Source: Prochloraceae cyanobacterium PL24a_bin.78 (GTDB lineage: Bacteria; Cyanobacteriota; Cyanobacteriia; Cyanobacteriales; JANQIW01). Taken from it: DNA of 50,101 bases. The position numbers and the translations under genes were made by a program. Shown here one piece after another: positions 1 through 10,465 of this stretch. The notes under the pieces are model-generated. The model made no database searches, was not told the DNA's origin, and saw only the letters and a list, made by a program, of their open reading frames with translations. The stretch's first letter is position 1; every line of letters starts with the position of its first letter. The DNA lies in the NCBI GenBank assembly GCA_028281945.1, contig JANQIW010000019.1, forward strand, positions 1-50,101. Direction: 5' to 3'.

Positions 1-46
1 TATTATTGTTTTTAGTACTTTTCATATTATATTAAATTCAGCTTGA

Positions 47-3000
47 TTATTGAGTTAAATTAGCTATTTTATCGAAGGCAAGTTGATTTACCATCTTGGT
101 AATAGTAGAAGCTAAAAATGCTTTGTCTGGAGGTATTTTTTCGATCAATTCTAGAAGTTTTTTCTCTCTGGCAGTAATTGCTGCATAATGCAATTGATTT
201 CTCCAGTTAGAATCCATTTCTTGAATTTTTATTTTAAGATATTGATCTTGGTTTTTCTGAGAAGATACTATTTTATTAGAACTATCTTCATAAAGAAAGT
301 CTACTTTTAAATATTGAGCTATTTTGTCAAAAATTAATTCTTCTCTAAAGGGTTTAGCAACAAAATCATTGCAACCTGATGATAAAACCATTTCTTTTTG
401 TTTATCAAATACTGTGGCTGTTAAGGCAATAATAATGGTTTCTTTCCCGCCGGGAGAGGCTCTAATTTTTTTTGTTGTCTTATATCCATCCATGACTGGC
501 ATTTGTATATCCATCCAAATAAGATGGGGTTGCCAAGCTTTCCAAATGGCATAGCCTTGTTGCCCATTTTCTGCTTCTCTAACTTGAAATCCTCTGGCAG
601 ATAACATTTCCTTTAATAGCAAACGACTTTCTTTGATATCTTCTATGATTAAGATGCGATATGGAAGTTGATTTGCAGCTATTCCAATGATTTTTTTTGC
701 TTTTCTTGGATTAGCTAATATATTTTGTTGTTCTATTTCTGGTAGTTTTACTGTTAGATTGAAACTGAAAGTTGTACCTATATTTACTTCAGATTTAACT
801 GAGATTTTTCCTCCCATTAGTTGGACAAATTTTTTGCTAATTGCTAATCCTAAGCCGGTTCCTTCTGAGGATTTTTTACCTGTTTCTGTTTGGACAAAAG
901 CTTGAAATAAATTCTCTAATTCTTCGGGGGCAATTCCTTCTCCGGTATCTTCTATTTCAAATAATAAATTAATTTGATCTTCAGATAGTTTTTGGTTAAT
1001 TCTACTTTTTACTCTGAGAATTACTCTGCCTGAATTGGTAAATTTAATTCCATTTCCTACTAGGTTAATTAATATTTGGCGTAGTTTATTTTCGTCTATT
1101 ATTATATATTTTGGTACAGATTTATCCCACTCAATAATTAATTCTAAATCTTTAGATTCTGCTCTTAATTGAAACATTTCTTTGAGGCTTTTAAGCAAAC
1201 TATATAAGTCTACTTTGGTGGGGTTAAGAGTTGTTTTTCCTGCTTCTATTTTTGACATCTGTAAAACGTCATTTAGTAAACTTAATAGATGCTGGCCACT
1301 TCGACTAATTATGTCTAAATATTCTTGATGTTTTTGGTTTAAAGAGGAATCATAACTTAATAATTGAGTAAAACCTAAAATGGCATTTAAAGGAGTACGC
1401 AATTCATGACTCATGTTGGCTAAAAATTCCGTTTTAGCAAGATTTGCAAAGTCTGCTTTTTCTTTTGCTTCCTGAATTTGTACTAATAATTCTGCTTGAT
1501 GCAATGCTACTCCTAGTTGATCGCTGACTTGAGTTAAAAGATTGATTTCTTGAGATTGCCATTGACGAGGTTTTTTATGTTGATATGCTGCTAATAATCC
1601 CCAAAGATGATTACTCACAAAAACTGGTATGACTAGATAAGATTTAATTTCTAAAAAATCTAGCATTTCTTGATGACATGGGGAAAGATTGACTTTATCC
1701 ACATTGTCAACAACATATTTTATTCTTTCTGAAAATTCTATGGGCGCATTTTTTTCTTGATAATTTTGTTTAAAATCTTGAATATATTCATCTTGCCAAA
1801 CTGTTTTCATTATGTTTGTAGTTAAGGGTTTGCAAGTGTCAATTTTTGATTCAAAAACAAATTCTCCATTGCCATCATCAAAGAATTTATAAACAGCTAC
1901 TCGATCGCAATTTAGTAATTTTCTAACTTGTTGGGTTGTGGTACTAAAAATAGTATTAATATCTAAACTGTGACGAATTGTTTCAATTACTTGGGCTAAA
2001 GTTTCTGCTTGTTTGGTTGCTTTTTCTTGTTCTTTTCTTTGTGCTTCTACTTTGGCTAAAGCTATTTCTAATTCATAAGCTCTTTGATTGCTTTGTTCTA
2101 ATAATTCTGCTTGTTTTAATGCTACTCCTAATTGAGTGCCTATTTTTACTAGGAAACTAATTTCAGTTTCGCTCCAATTTCTAGGAGTTGAATTTTGATA
2201 GACAGCTAGTAATCCCCATAATTTTTCCCCATGATATATGGCTACGATGGCATAAGCTTTGACTTGATAACTTTCTAGAAAATTGAGATAACATTTACTA
2301 AATCCAGCTTGATAAATATCATCACAAAACCGGAAGATTTCTCCTCTACTAAATTCTCCTCCTTGGGTTTGTTGAATGTAACTATCGGTAAAATCTTGAT
2401 CTATTAATAATTTAATACCGCATTGATTAACATTTTGATAGGCTTCTGGATTTTCTTCTTGTTTTTCTATGACAGATATCCAGTTTGAGGCTACTGACTC
2501 TACGACAAATTCCCCACTCCAATCTTCATTAAAACGATAAATTGTAACTCGATCACATTGTAATAAATTTCTTACTTCATCTACAGTTGTTTTAAAGATA
2601 GTATCAATATCAAGACTTTCTCTAATCTTATTAATTATCGTATTAATTGCTTTTTCTCTTTGTGCTTCTACTGTCAATCCTATGGTACGTTGTTTTAATT
2701 CAGCGTTTAAGGCTTTTTCCAATTCATGGGAGCGTTGATTGCTTTTTGCTAATAATTCTGCTTGTTGTATTGCTATTCCTAATTGAGATGATATTTGCAG
2801 GAGAAAATTGATTTCGGTTTCTTTCCAATTTCTAGTGCTTGAATTTTGATAAACTGCTAATAATCCCCAAATTTTATTACCTTCAAGAAGGGCTAGAATA
2901 ATATAGGCTTTTGCTTCTAAAATATTTAATATTTCTAAATAACATTTATGATCAGCTAGTTCTTGAATATCGGATCTAATCCACAAAAGTTGACTTCTAT

Positions 3001-3496
3001 AATTGATTAATTGAGTAGGTGTTAAACACTGATTATCATAGATTAAATCTTTAACTATTTCAAGATTACATTGGCTAATATTTTGGCATAATTTGGGATA
3101 ATGTTGTTGTTTTTCAAAAATAGATTGCCAACCTAAAGCAACGGATTCTACGACAAATTCTCCACTCCAATCTTCATTAAAACGATAAATTAGCACTCGA
3201 TCGGCTTTTAATAATTGCCTAATTTCATTGACACTTCTTTGAAAAATCTCATTAATATCGAGACTGTTTCTAATTTTATGAATAATGGTGGAAATAGTTT
3301 TTTCTCTTTCTAAGGCTGCTGCTAATTCTTGATGTTGATCTTGTAATTTTCCTATTAATTCTTGTTGTTGTTGGGCAATTGAAATCGGTTGATGAGCAAG
3401 AGTATTTTCTAAAAAATTTAGCTGTGTTTTTAATGTTTTGATCTGATTTTGTAATAATTTAAAACGTTTATTTTGTTTGCCTATTTTTCGATTCAT
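47..3496 (-). CDS. Hybrid histidine kinase, three GAF domains plus receiver
   Basis: 1149-residue sensor kinase with no membrane segment, so probably cytosolic. Order: N-terminal coiled coil (1-75), GAF1 (about 82-248), GAF2 (about 296-466), GAF3 (about 512-672), HisKA with phospho-acceptor His697 in [10 protein letters not shown], HATPase with N box around Asn811/Asn815, DTGEG 850-854 and GTGLGLAIS 879-887, then a receiver domain with Asp996 in [10 protein letters not shown] and Lys1048. A C-terminal tail of about 80 residues follows. GAF3 carries Cys607-His608, the bilin-attachment pair of cyanobacteriochromes; GAF1 and GAF2 have Cys185-Tyr186 and Cys402-Tyr403 at the matching place. All three keep the (F)GEFV(F)ES strand typical of phytochrome-type GAFs. 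A light or bilin-linked sensor is inferred, chromophore binding is not proven. Its output partner is not visible here. It lies head to tail upstream of polysaccharide genes on the same strand. Confidence 0.93.
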   Translation of the reverse strand: MNRKIGKQNKRFKLLQNQIKTLKTQLNFLENTLAHQPISIAQQQQELIGKLQDQHQELAAALEREKTISTIIHKIRNSLDINEIFQRSVNEIRQLLKADRVLIYRFNEDWSGEFVVESVALGWQSIFEKQQHYPKLCQNISQCNLEIVKDLIYDNQCLTPTQLINYRSQLLWIRSDIQELADHKCYLEILNILEAKAYIILALLEGNKIWGLLAVYQNSSTRNWKETEINFLLQISSQLGIAIQQAELLAKSNQRSHELEKALNAELKQRTIGLTVEAQREKAINTIINKIRESLDIDTIFKTTVDEVRNLLQCDRVTIYRFNEDWSGEFVVESVASNWISVIEKQEENPEAYQNVNQCGIKLLIDQDFTDSYIQQTQGGEFSRGEIFRFCDDIYQAGFSKCYLNFLESYQVKAYAIVAIYHGEKLWGLLAVYQNSTPRNWSETEISFLVKIGTQLGVALKQAELLEQSNQRAYELEIALAKVEAQRKEQEKATKQAETLAQVIETIRHSLDINTIFSTTTQQVRKLLNCDRVAVYKFFDDGNGEFVFESKIDTCKPLTTNIMKTVWQDEYIQDFKQNYQEKNAPIEFSERIKYVVDNVDKVNLSPCHQEMLDFLEIKSYLVIPVFVSNHLWGLLAAYQHKKPRQWQSQEINLLTQVSDQLGVALHQAELLVQIQEAKEKADFANLAKTEFLANMSHELRTPLNAILGFTQLLSYDSSLNQKHQEYLDIISRSGQHLLSLLNDVLQMSKIEAGKTTLNPTKVDLYSLLKSLKEMFQLRAESKDLELIIEWDKSVPKYIIIDENKLRQILINLVGNGIKFTNSGRVILRVKSRINQKLSEDQINLLFEIEDTGEGIAPEELENLFQAFVQTETGKKSSEGTGLGLAISKKFVQLMGGKISVKSEVNIGTTFSFNLTVKLPEIEQQNILANPRKAKKIIGIAANQLPYRILIIEDIKESRLLLKEMLSARGFQVREAENGQQGYAIWKAWQPHLIWMDIQMPVMDGYKTTKKIRASPGGKETIIIALTATVFDKQKEMVLSSGCNDFVAKPFREELIFDKIAQYLKVDFLYEDSSNKIVSSQKNQDQYLKIKIQEMDSNWRNQLHYAAITAREKKLLELIEKIPPDKAFLASTITKMVNQLAFDKIANLTQ

Positions 3497-3560
3497 GTTA
3501 ATTTTAATATTGATGTTAATTAATGTTAGTTATTTAATTATATATAGTTAATTATTGATA

Positions 3561-4994
3561 TTAATAAGCCCCTTTACCAAACAAGACTATTCTAACAGTT
3601 TCAATCAAAATGTCTAAGTCCAGATTTAAAGACCAATTATCAATATAATACAGATCCAAACGAGCCGCATCGTCGAAATCTTCAATATCTGATCGACCAG
3701 AGATTTGCCATAAACCAGTAATACCAGGTAAAACTTGGTGGCGAATATGATGCCAACTTTGAAATCTTTCTACATCCCTTAAAGGCAGGGGGCGAGGCCC
3801 AACTAAGCTCATTTGGCCTAATAAGATATTAAATAGCTGAGGTAATTCATCAATACTGGTACGTCGCAGAAAATGACCAATAGGAATTATACGAGGGTCT
3901 TTTTTTATCTTAAACATAACCCCATCTTTACTTTGATTTTCGGCTTCTAAGGCGGCTTGTAATTGTTCTGCATTAGAAACCATTGTACGAAATTTCCACA
4001 TCTGAAATACTTTTCCGTGTAATCCTATCCTTTCTTGTTTAAAAAATACTGGTCCGGGTGAATTAATTTTTATGGCAATTGATACTCCAATCAATAAAGG
4101 ACTTAATAAAAGTATTCCTATAAAAGAACCAATCCAATCAAGCCACCGTTTGAGGCGATAATCCCAACCTAAGAATAAAGGGGCTTCTACTCTTAAGGAA
4201 GGTAATCCAGCAAAAATTTCAGGAGTACCTCGGCTATGATGGAACATTTCGATACTAGAGGGAATTAATCTCAAAGCAATTCCTTCACGTCTTAACTGCC
4301 AATACAGGGCTGATGCTAATTCTGTTTCAGGTAATTGGGCGGCTAATACTTCCAATGCTCCTGATTCAATAATTCTTGTAAAAGTTCCTGGTGCGTTTGT
4401 GGTAGAAGATAAAGCTGCACCTACTATTTTATAATGAGAACGTTTCTCTAAAGTTTCTCCTAATTTCTGAATTTTTTCGGCTGGGGCAATAATAAATACT
4501 GGCACTATAATATTCTTAGGATAGACTTTTATCATAAATGACATAATTATTCTTAGTCCAAGAGTAAAAAAGATACTTCCAACCCATGCTGTAAAAAATA
4601 AAGATCTGGGAGGATCTAACTTTGGATCATAAAAATAACTAAGTACCAAGAAACTTAAATATACCAGACTGATCAACTTGGCTGCTTTTACATAATTTTT
4701 ACTTTCTGTTGAAGAGTTATAAAGTCTCCCATAAGCGAAAAACAAGATAGTAATTGCCCCAAATATCCAAAATAAACTAGGAATTCCGAACCAAGTCCAC
4801 CAAACTAATTGATCTGGAATAGGTGAATAAAACTGATTTAAAGCTCTTGCTAACTGCCAAGCAATGGTTAATGCCAAAATATCGCTTAGTAATAAAGCTA
4901 ATCCTATCTGCCATTGCCAAACTCCTAGGTGAAAAAACTTTGATTTTTCTGGAGCACGAATATCAGATAATAATTTACTAGGTTTAAAAGACAT
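3561..4994 (-). CDS. Polyprenyl-phosphate sugar-1-phosphate transferase (priming enzyme)
   Basis: 477-residue integral membrane enzyme of the bacterial sugar transferase family (PF02397; WbaP/WcaJ type). It would move a hexose-1-phosphate from a nucleotide sugar to undecaprenyl phosphate and so start each repeat unit of a surface polysaccharide. Seen in sequence: four hydrophobic segments in residues 28-155, a cytoplasmic CoA-binding-like middle domain (about 160-265), then the catalytic domain from about 280, with SPGPVFFKQERIG at 312, KFRTM at 334, RRTSIDELPQL at 377, SLVGPRP at 396 and GITGLWQISGRS at 424. Length is normal for the full-length family. The ATG start is the only sensible one. 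It is the first clear gene of the polysaccharide region. The sugar it transfers cannot be read from sequence. Confidence 0.93.
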   Translation of the reverse strand: MSFKPSKLLSDIRAPEKSKFFHLGVWQWQIGLALLLSDILALTIAWQLARALNQFYSPIPDQLVWWTWFGIPSLFWIFGAITILFFAYGRLYNSSTESKNYVKAAKLISLVYLSFLVLSYFYDPKLDPPRSLFFTAWVGSIFFTLGLRIIMSFMIKVYPKNIIVPVFIIAPAEKIQKLGETLEKRSHYKIVGAALSSTTNAPGTFTRIIESGALEVLAAQLPETELASALYWQLRREGIALRLIPSSIEMFHHSRGTPEIFAGLPSLRVEAPLFLGWDYRLKRWLDWIGSFIGILLLSPLLIGVSIAIKINSPGPVFFKQERIGLHGKVFQMWKFRTMVSNAEQLQAALEAENQSKDGVMFKIKKDPRIIPIGHFLRRTSIDELPQLFNILLGQMSLVGPRPLPLRDVERFQSWHHIRHQVLPGITGLWQISGRSDIEDFDDAARLDLYYIDNWSLNLDLDILIETVRIVLFGKGAY

Positions 4995-5261
4995 ATTTCA
5001 ATTGATAATTAACAATTGACAACTGACAATGCTAATATTTTAATAGTTATTAAGGGTTATTTTACTTAGAAAATTTAACTATATTTATGATTTCTATTTG
5101 TCATGTTTATAATAAATTTTCGTTATAAAAAAATTCTCTAAGAAAAATTTTAATAAAAAGAATTTAAGTCTAATTATTAACTATGATGATTAATCTTTAA
5201 TTATAAAATGGATAGGACTTTAAAGCAACTAAATATTAGAAGATACCAGCAATAATTGAAA

Positions 5262-6089
5262 TTAATCTGGATTTTTAATTAATTGAAGAGCAAACAAAAC
5301 CACAAAAGCAGGGTTATTAATAAAATAACGCTTCCACAACCTTTTAGGCTCACTAGCCAAACGATACAACCATTCTAAACCCAAATTCATCATCCAGCGA
5401 GGAGCTTGAGAAACTTCTCCACTGTGAAAGCTAAAAGCGGCTCCAACTCCAAGACAAACTGCTTGTAATTTACCTTTTGCCCTAGCCATCCATTCTTCTT
5501 GTTTTGGGCAACCTAAACCAACAAATACAACTTTGGCACCGGAAGCATGAATGCGTTGAATATCTTGGGCTTCTTCTTCTGGTGTGAGAGGGCGAAAGGG
5601 AGGAGAATAACTTCCAGCAATGATTAAATTGGGATATTTTTGTTGGAGATTGGTTTCCAACTTAGCTAACATAGATTGTGTACCGCCGTAAAGATAAATA
5701 GGAATAGATTTAGCTGCTGCTGTTTCACAAAAGGCTAACATTAAATCAGGTCCATATACTCTAGTTTGTTGTTTTATTCCTAATAGTTTCATTCCCCAAA
5801 CTAATGGCATTCCATCTGGTGTTACTAATGCGGCATTGTTGATGATTTGCTGATATTTCTTATTCCAGTAACCAGTCATGATAACATGGACATTTGCAGC
5901 AATTATATAACAGGAAGTTTTACTATTTGTCCAGTTTTCTATCCGATGACAAGCGTCATTATAGCTAGTGGTATGGACTTGATTTCCCAGAACCCACTTT
6001 TTTTCACAATTATTTTGAAAAATATTTCCTTGATTTTCGATTTCTTCTTGATTTGACTCAAAAGAATTAATTGATGATTGGTGATTCAT
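5262..6089 (-). CDS. WecG/TagA/CpsF family glycosyltransferase (GT26)
   Basis: 275 residues, GT26 family. Members add N-acetylmannosamine, N-acetylmannosaminuronate or glucose to a lipid-linked sugar, usually as the second step after the priming transferase, which is the next gene downstream (267-base gap, same strand). Family signs: TPDGMPLVW (around 106-114) with the conserved catalytic-type Asp, RVYGPDLMLAFC, the nucleotide-binding stretch VVFVGLGCPKQEEWMA (about 190-205), and GVGAAFSFHSG near 215. The first 45 residues are Asn/Gln/Glu-rich and probably disordered. No membrane span; the family associates with the inner membrane face through its C-terminus. Donor sugar unknown. Confidence 0.9.
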   Translation of the reverse strand: MNHQSSINSFESNQEEIENQGNIFQNNCEKKWVLGNQVHTTSYNDACHRIENWTNSKTSCYIIAANVHVIMTGYWNKKYQQIINNAALVTPDGMPLVWGMKLLGIKQQTRVYGPDLMLAFCETAAAKSIPIYLYGGTQSMLAKLETNLQQKYPNLIIAGSYSPPFRPLTPEEEAQDIQRIHASGAKVVFVGLGCPKQEEWMARAKGKLQAVCLGVGAAFSFHSGEVSQAPRWMMNLGLEWLYRLASEPKRLWKRYFINNPAFVVLFALQLIKNPD

Positions 6090-6292
6090 GGTGGTAAAAA
6101 TTCCTTGAATGTAATTTAGTTTGAAAATTTTTAATTATTTTAAAGTCCACTTATCCAATTTGTTTCACTTCATTATAGCACAAAAAAATCATAATGGTTA
6201 GAGCAATAGAATTAGAGACAATGCAGGGTTAAAAGTCTAAAATAAAAGAGTTAATCATTATTTTTGAAGAATTAATTTAGTTATAAAAATTC

Positions 6293-7480
6293 TTAAATAC
6301 TAAGCAAATTTTGATAAATTTTACTTGTTAAAGAAGCTAAATAAGGCCAATTATATTTTAACTCTACCTTTTTTTTCCCAGCTTCTCCCATTATTTTTGC
6401 TTGTTTTTCATCCAATAATAATTCACAAATAGAATCGGCAATAGCATAAGAATCTTGAGAAATCAACAAACCATCTACCCCATGAGTAACTACTTCCGCC
6501 ACAGCAGGAATATTACAACCAATAATAGGTTTATTGAAACTCCATGCTTCAGTATAAACTCCACCAAAACTTTCTTGAGTTGAAGGCACACATAATACAT
6601 CGCAAGCTGCTATAGCATTAGTTTTTTCTTGTAAATCTACCGCTCCTAATCTATGAATTCGCTTATCTGTTATATTAGAGAAATAAGTTTCGGAATTTTT
6701 AATGGCAGGCCCAACAAAGATAAATTGTGTTTCTGGTATCTTTTGCCAAACTTGAGACGTTGCTTCTAATAATTGTTGGTAACCTTTATAAGCATAGTGT
6801 TGTCCTAAAAATAAAACTATTGGCGCGTTTTTTAGTTGATATTTTTGCTTAAAATTATCAGGATCTGCATTATTTGCCAGAATAGGAGCATGACCTGTTA
6901 CTTTAATTTTATTTTCTTTTACTCCAAGGGTAATTAATATTTGTTTTTCTGCATTAGTAAGAGTAATGACCATATCTGCCATCTGATATAATTTAATATA
7001 AGCACGATAACGCCATCCTATCCAACGAGGATGATGCACCGGTGTGAAGACAAAAGGGAGATTTTTTTTTCGGGCTATTTGGTATGAAGCATAACTTAAA
7101 CCTTCCCGTCCTATTCTAACATTATGAATAATATCAGTCTTTTGAGCGTAAGAATCTAGATATTTTTGTAAAGTCTGGGAAATTTTCGGTAAAGCAACAT
7201 CCATAAAGGGATAGTATATGGGAATAAAAGGTGCTAATTTTAATTTATCTTGATAATTAATCCCGATTTTATGTACTTTAATACCGTCTATAATATAATC
7301 TTGACTAATTTCTGGTGCTTTAATAGTAGTACCCAGTAGCCAATCAGTGCGATTTTGATTCCAATGAGTAATGACTTGGACTTGATGTTGTTTTTGTAGT
7401 TCTTGTGCAATGAAATGTTGGTGTAGTTGTGCGCCGCCAATAGCTGGTGGATAGGTTGTTAAAGTATACAGTAATTTCAT
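6293..7480 (-). CDS. Glycosyltransferase family 4
   Basis: 395 residues with the two-domain GT-B layout of GT4 retaining enzymes. N-terminal acceptor domain starts MKLLYTLTTYPPAIGGAQ, the usual first beta strand and glycine loop; the C-terminal donor domain has PIVLFLGQHYAYKGYQQLLEA (from about 220), HRLGAVDLQEK, and the E-x7-E signature in STQESFGGVYTEAWSF (around 310-325). It would add a sugar from a nucleotide donor to the growing lipid-linked repeat unit on the cytoplasmic side. Same strand as the GT26 gene, 203 bases away, so possibly co-transcribed. Donor and acceptor are unknown. Confidence 0.9.
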   Translation of the reverse strand: MKLLYTLTTYPPAIGGAQLHQHFIAQELQKQHQVQVITHWNQNRTDWLLGTTIKAPEISQDYIIDGIKVHKIGINYQDKLKLAPFIPIYYPFMDVALPKISQTLQKYLDSYAQKTDIIHNVRIGREGLSYASYQIARKKNLPFVFTPVHHPRWIGWRYRAYIKLYQMADMVITLTNAEKQILITLGVKENKIKVTGHAPILANNADPDNFKQKYQLKNAPIVLFLGQHYAYKGYQQLLEATSQVWQKIPETQFIFVGPAIKNSETYFSNITDKRIHRLGAVDLQEKTNAIAACDVLCVPSTQESFGGVYTEAWSFNKPIIGCNIPAVAEVVTHGVDGLLISQDSYAIADSICELLLDEKQAKIMGEAGKKKVELKYNWPYLASLTSKIYQNLLSI

Positions 7481-7615
7481 TTTTTAATAATATAGTAGCT
7501 AATAAATAGTAAGACTTTTTCATCTAATTTTTGTCTTTGCTAATCCCAAATCATAATAGTATTTCGATGAAAAATCACTCAAGAAAATAAACCATAATCT
7601 AGCCAAAATCAAAGT

Positions 7616-8002
7616 TTAAGAGTTAGAAAATTGTCCTTCAAGAGGTTTGCAAAAAGACTCTATTCCTTCTTCTACAATATAAATTATAATAGGAGTACCT
7701 AATATTTCTGGAATTAAAAGAGTTTGAGCTAATTCTTTAATAACATTGCCATAAGATTTATTTTCTAAATCTTGACGAATATTAGGTTTACAAATAACAG
7801 CACGACATTTTTTTGCCAAACTTTTTAACCATTTTTCACTATCTATATCTGGCTGTTGCCCTACTTGAATCGCTAAAGAAAGGGTTGCATCTTCTAAATC
7901 TCCTTCGCAATCTTCTATAACTTCAAGTGCTTGCATTGCTGAGGAATAGTCAGATAATTGGGAGCGAAATAGAGCGATTTGTTGGCTACTAATAGTTGTC
8001 AT
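7616..8002 (-). CDS. Conserved cyanobacterial protein of unknown function
   Basis: 128 residues, no signal peptide and no membrane span. I recognise it only as a type widely seen in cyanobacteria, with an acidic segment EDCEGDLEDATLSLA (about 29-43) and a WLKSLAKKCRAVIC stretch near 58-71; function not known to me. Predicted soluble, mostly helical. ATG start is preceded by AAGGATCTC, a fair ribosome site. It lies between a glycosyltransferase on the same strand (135 bases away) and a divergent methyltransferase-like gene, with a 92-base shared upstream region. Nothing in it suggests a role in polysaccharide synthesis. Confidence 0.75.
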   Translation of the reverse strand: MTTISSQQIALFRSQLSDYSSAMQALEVIEDCEGDLEDATLSLAIQVGQQPDIDSEKWLKSLAKKCRAVICKPNIRQDLENKSYGNVIKELAQTLLIPEILGTPIIIYIVEEGIESFCKPLEGQFSNS

Positions 8003-8094
8003 AATTTTGAGATCCTTTATAATATCAATTAGCCAATCTTGTAATTAGCAAAATTGCCCTTTTCTATCTTACTATAAAAATTTAAACTTTAATT

Positions 8095-8778
8095 ATGGGT
8101 CTAAAATTAGACAAAGTTGTTCCTATTGGACGGTCTTTAGGTGAATATATTAAAATGTTTAATCTTACTGAAAAAGATTTACAAAAAAATATCATTGGGG
8201 TAGGAGATGGACCTGCTAGTTTTAATGCAGAAGCAACTCAAATTGGCAGTAAAGTTATTTCTATTGATCCTATCTATCAATTTACTGCATTAGAAATTCA
8301 ACAAAGATTTGATGCAGTTATTGATAATATTATGGCACAAGTCAAAGCTAATCCTAATGATTGGGTATGGTCTTATCATCAATCTCCTGAAGATTTATTT
8401 GATAATAGGAAAAAATCCTTGAATAAATTTATTTCAGATTACTATCAAGGAAAGTTAGAACAGAGATATCAAATAGGAGAATTACCAAAACTACATTATC
8501 AAGATAATCAATTTGATTTAGCTTTATGTTCTCATTTTTTGTTTTTATATTCAGATTTTTACGATTATCAATTTCATTACCTTTCTATCAAAGAAATGCT
8601 ACGAATTAGTAAAGAAATACGTATTTTCCCTCTATTAAAGTTAGATCTAAAATTTTCAGAATATGTTGACAAAATTGTCAAAGATTTTAAGGATCAAAAA
8701 TACACAATTGTTGTGGTAAATGTAGAATATCAATTACAAAAAGGTGGCAATCAAATGTTGCAAATAGTTAAACATTAA
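8095..8778 (+). CDS. SAM-dependent methyltransferase-like protein
   Basis: 227 residues. The stretch IIGVGDGPASFNAEATQIG (about 33-51) followed by KVISIDPIYQF is a Rossmann motif I-like glycine loop and an acidic motif II strand, and LHYQDNQFDLALCSHFLFLY (about 142-161) fits motif IV. These are the marks of class I SAM methyltransferases. The glycine loop GVGDGPASF differs from the standard GxGxG, so catalytic activity is not assured. Acceptor unknown. It is divergent from the preceding conserved gene. Remnant DNA of a dockerin-like gene follows. ATG start sits 92 bases from the neighbour's start. Confidence 0.75.
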   Translation: MGLKLDKVVPIGRSLGEYIKMFNLTEKDLQKNIIGVGDGPASFNAEATQIGSKVISIDPIYQFTALEIQQRFDAVIDNIMAQVKANPNDWVWSYHQSPEDLFDNRKKSLNKFISDYYQGKLEQRYQIGELPKLHYQDNQFDLALCSHFLFLYSDFYDYQFHYLSIKEMLRISKEIRIFPLLKLDLKFSEYVDKIVKDFKDQKYTIVVVNVEYQLQKGGNQMLQIVKH

Positions 8779-8893
8779 TCTTTAATAAATAATATTAATC
8801 TACAGTATTTTTTGTCGAAAAATAAAAATTATTTAGCTTAAATTGGGAACTATATAAATATAGGTAAATTAAAGAATTATTAGGCAGATCATT

Positions 8894-9208
8894 ATGAAAA
8901 AAATCAGTAATTATACTTGAGTAAATACTAAGGAGATTTCAAAAGATAATTTTATTTTTTTAATTGATCTTCTTGGAGAATTAAGTAATGAAACTGATAT
9001 TACGAATAATTTTAATTTAGGTCAAGGTATAGATATGGATAACATTATTTATTTTCCTTGGGATATAGATAGTGACAACGCCATAACTCCAAGTGATGGG
9101 ATTTTTGTGATTAATCGTTTAGGGGAAACTTCCCCCCTGGGGGATAGTATTGATTCTGTTAATCGTATTGGTTATTTAATTAATGATAGTGTCTTTGAAT
9201 TAGTTTAA
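8894..9208 (+). pseudogene. Relic of a dockerin-like (calcium-binding repeat) surface protein
   Basis: Reading from ATG 8894 gives eight codons, then TGA at 8918-8920, then an open frame of 95 codons to TAA 9206-9208. The post-stop part contains DIDSDNAITPSDGIFVINRL (codons about 57-76), which matches the dockerin/EF-hand-like pattern D-x-D/N-x-D/N-x(5)-D followed by a hydrophobic helix with VINRLG, and then a second helix-like part. In cyanobacteria such repeats end very large secreted proteins with cadherin or Calx-beta domains; the rest of such a protein is missing here. I read this as a decayed 3' fragment. A short real gene starting at ATG 9035 is possible but has no clear ribosome site. 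Confidence 0.55.
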
Positions 9209-9217
9209 TAATATTAA

Positions 9218-10447
9218 TTAATGATCAATTGCTGTTAGTATATTGATAAATTGTTCAACAGAATTCTCCTGTTTTAAGAGTTTTTCAATGTAATTATATC
9301 CTTGAGTGATGGCCTTTTTTCTTAATGAAGAATCTTCTATAAATTGGGTGATTGCCTTTACTATGGCAGAAGAATTTTTAGGTGGAATAAAATAGGCAAT
9401 ATCTTCTTGACATATACGATTATAAATATTAGGAATATTGGTAGTAATTATGGGTAAAGATTGGGACATTGCTTCAAATAATACTCTTGGAAATCCTTCA
9501 CTTAATGAAGGCAAAATAAAGATATCTGATTCTCGATAGATACTCAATAAATTTTTCCCATTGGGAATATATCCTCTAAAAAAAATGTGCTTTTCTAATT
9601 TAAGTTGCTTGGTTTTAGAAATCATTTCTTCGCCATAATCGTTATTAAAATCTCCTACTAAATCTAAATAAATTTCAGGATATTTTTCTAATAATATTTC
9701 TATAGCTTCAATTAAAAAAGAAGTTGCTTTGCGAGGTGAAATATTGGCAACAGAAAGTATTTTTATTTTCTCATTGCTACAAGTATTTTCTCTTTGATAT
9801 AAATTTTCTATCTTAATATTAATTAAGGGTTTTGTTTCTAAAGTTTTGCCGGGATATGCTTGATATTTTTGCATCAAACTATAACCATTGAGGAATCTAA
9901 GATGGGCAGAAAACATGGCTATCTTTTCGGCAAAACCACACATTAATTTGTAGGGATAATAGAAAAAAAATCGATTTAAATTTCCTTTCCATTTAAAAGT
10001 AGAATCAACATCTTCAGCCCAATCATTACCAGAATAAAGAATTACTTTTTTGCCTAAAAATCTGGCAACAACAGCAGCAAATACTGCTCGATAGGTAGAC
10101 ATCATTATCAAAACAATATCTGACTCTAATGCTAGTATTTCTTCAAGAATAATTCTAAATTGTTGAGGGATTCTAGAAAAAGCATTGATCAGGGAATATT
10201 TATTATTTTTATAATCGTTTATTTCGACTATTTGGATATTTTTAGCTTGAAATTCATAGCTATAATTTTTAAAGTTTAGATAGCTTTCATCGATTCCTTT
10301 GCGATGAATAGAAGTGACAATTTTCATCTTTAAAAACTCTTTGGCTATGCCATCAAGGTAAGAACCATCTAAATTTTCAAATAATATTTTTTCTCCATTA
10401 CTAATAGCAGGTGCACGGGCAATAGTTAAAATCCTTGTATTTTTCAT
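9218..10447 (-). CDS. Glycosyltransferase family 4
   Basis: 409 residues, GT-B fold. The C-terminal donor domain shows IKILSVANISPRKATSFLIEA (about 229-249), HIFFRGYIPNG, and the E-x7-E element FILPSLSEGFPRVLFEAMSQ (around 311-330). The N-terminal domain begins RILTIARAPAISNG and has a hydrophobic stretch near 105-125 (SDIVLIMMSTYRAVFAAVVA), suggesting contact with the membrane, as common in GT4 enzymes acting on lipid-linked sugars. Only 18 bases separate it from the GT2 gene upstream on the same strand, so 12318 down to 9218 looks like one operon of three glycosyltransferases. Confidence 0.9.
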   Translation of the reverse strand: MKNTRILTIARAPAISNGEKILFENLDGSYLDGIAKEFLKMKIVTSIHRKGIDESYLNFKNYSYEFQAKNIQIVEINDYKNNKYSLINAFSRIPQQFRIILEEILALESDIVLIMMSTYRAVFAAVVARFLGKKVILYSGNDWAEDVDSTFKWKGNLNRFFFYYPYKLMCGFAEKIAMFSAHLRFLNGYSLMQKYQAYPGKTLETKPLINIKIENLYQRENTCSNEKIKILSVANISPRKATSFLIEAIEILLEKYPEIYLDLVGDFNNDYGEEMISKTKQLKLEKHIFFRGYIPNGKNLLSIYRESDIFILPSLSEGFPRVLFEAMSQSLPIITTNIPNIYNRICQEDIAYFIPPKNSSAIVKAITQFIEDSSLRKKAITQGYNYIEKLLKQENSVEQFINILTAIDH

Positions 10448-10465
10448 AGTTATTAATTATCAATT

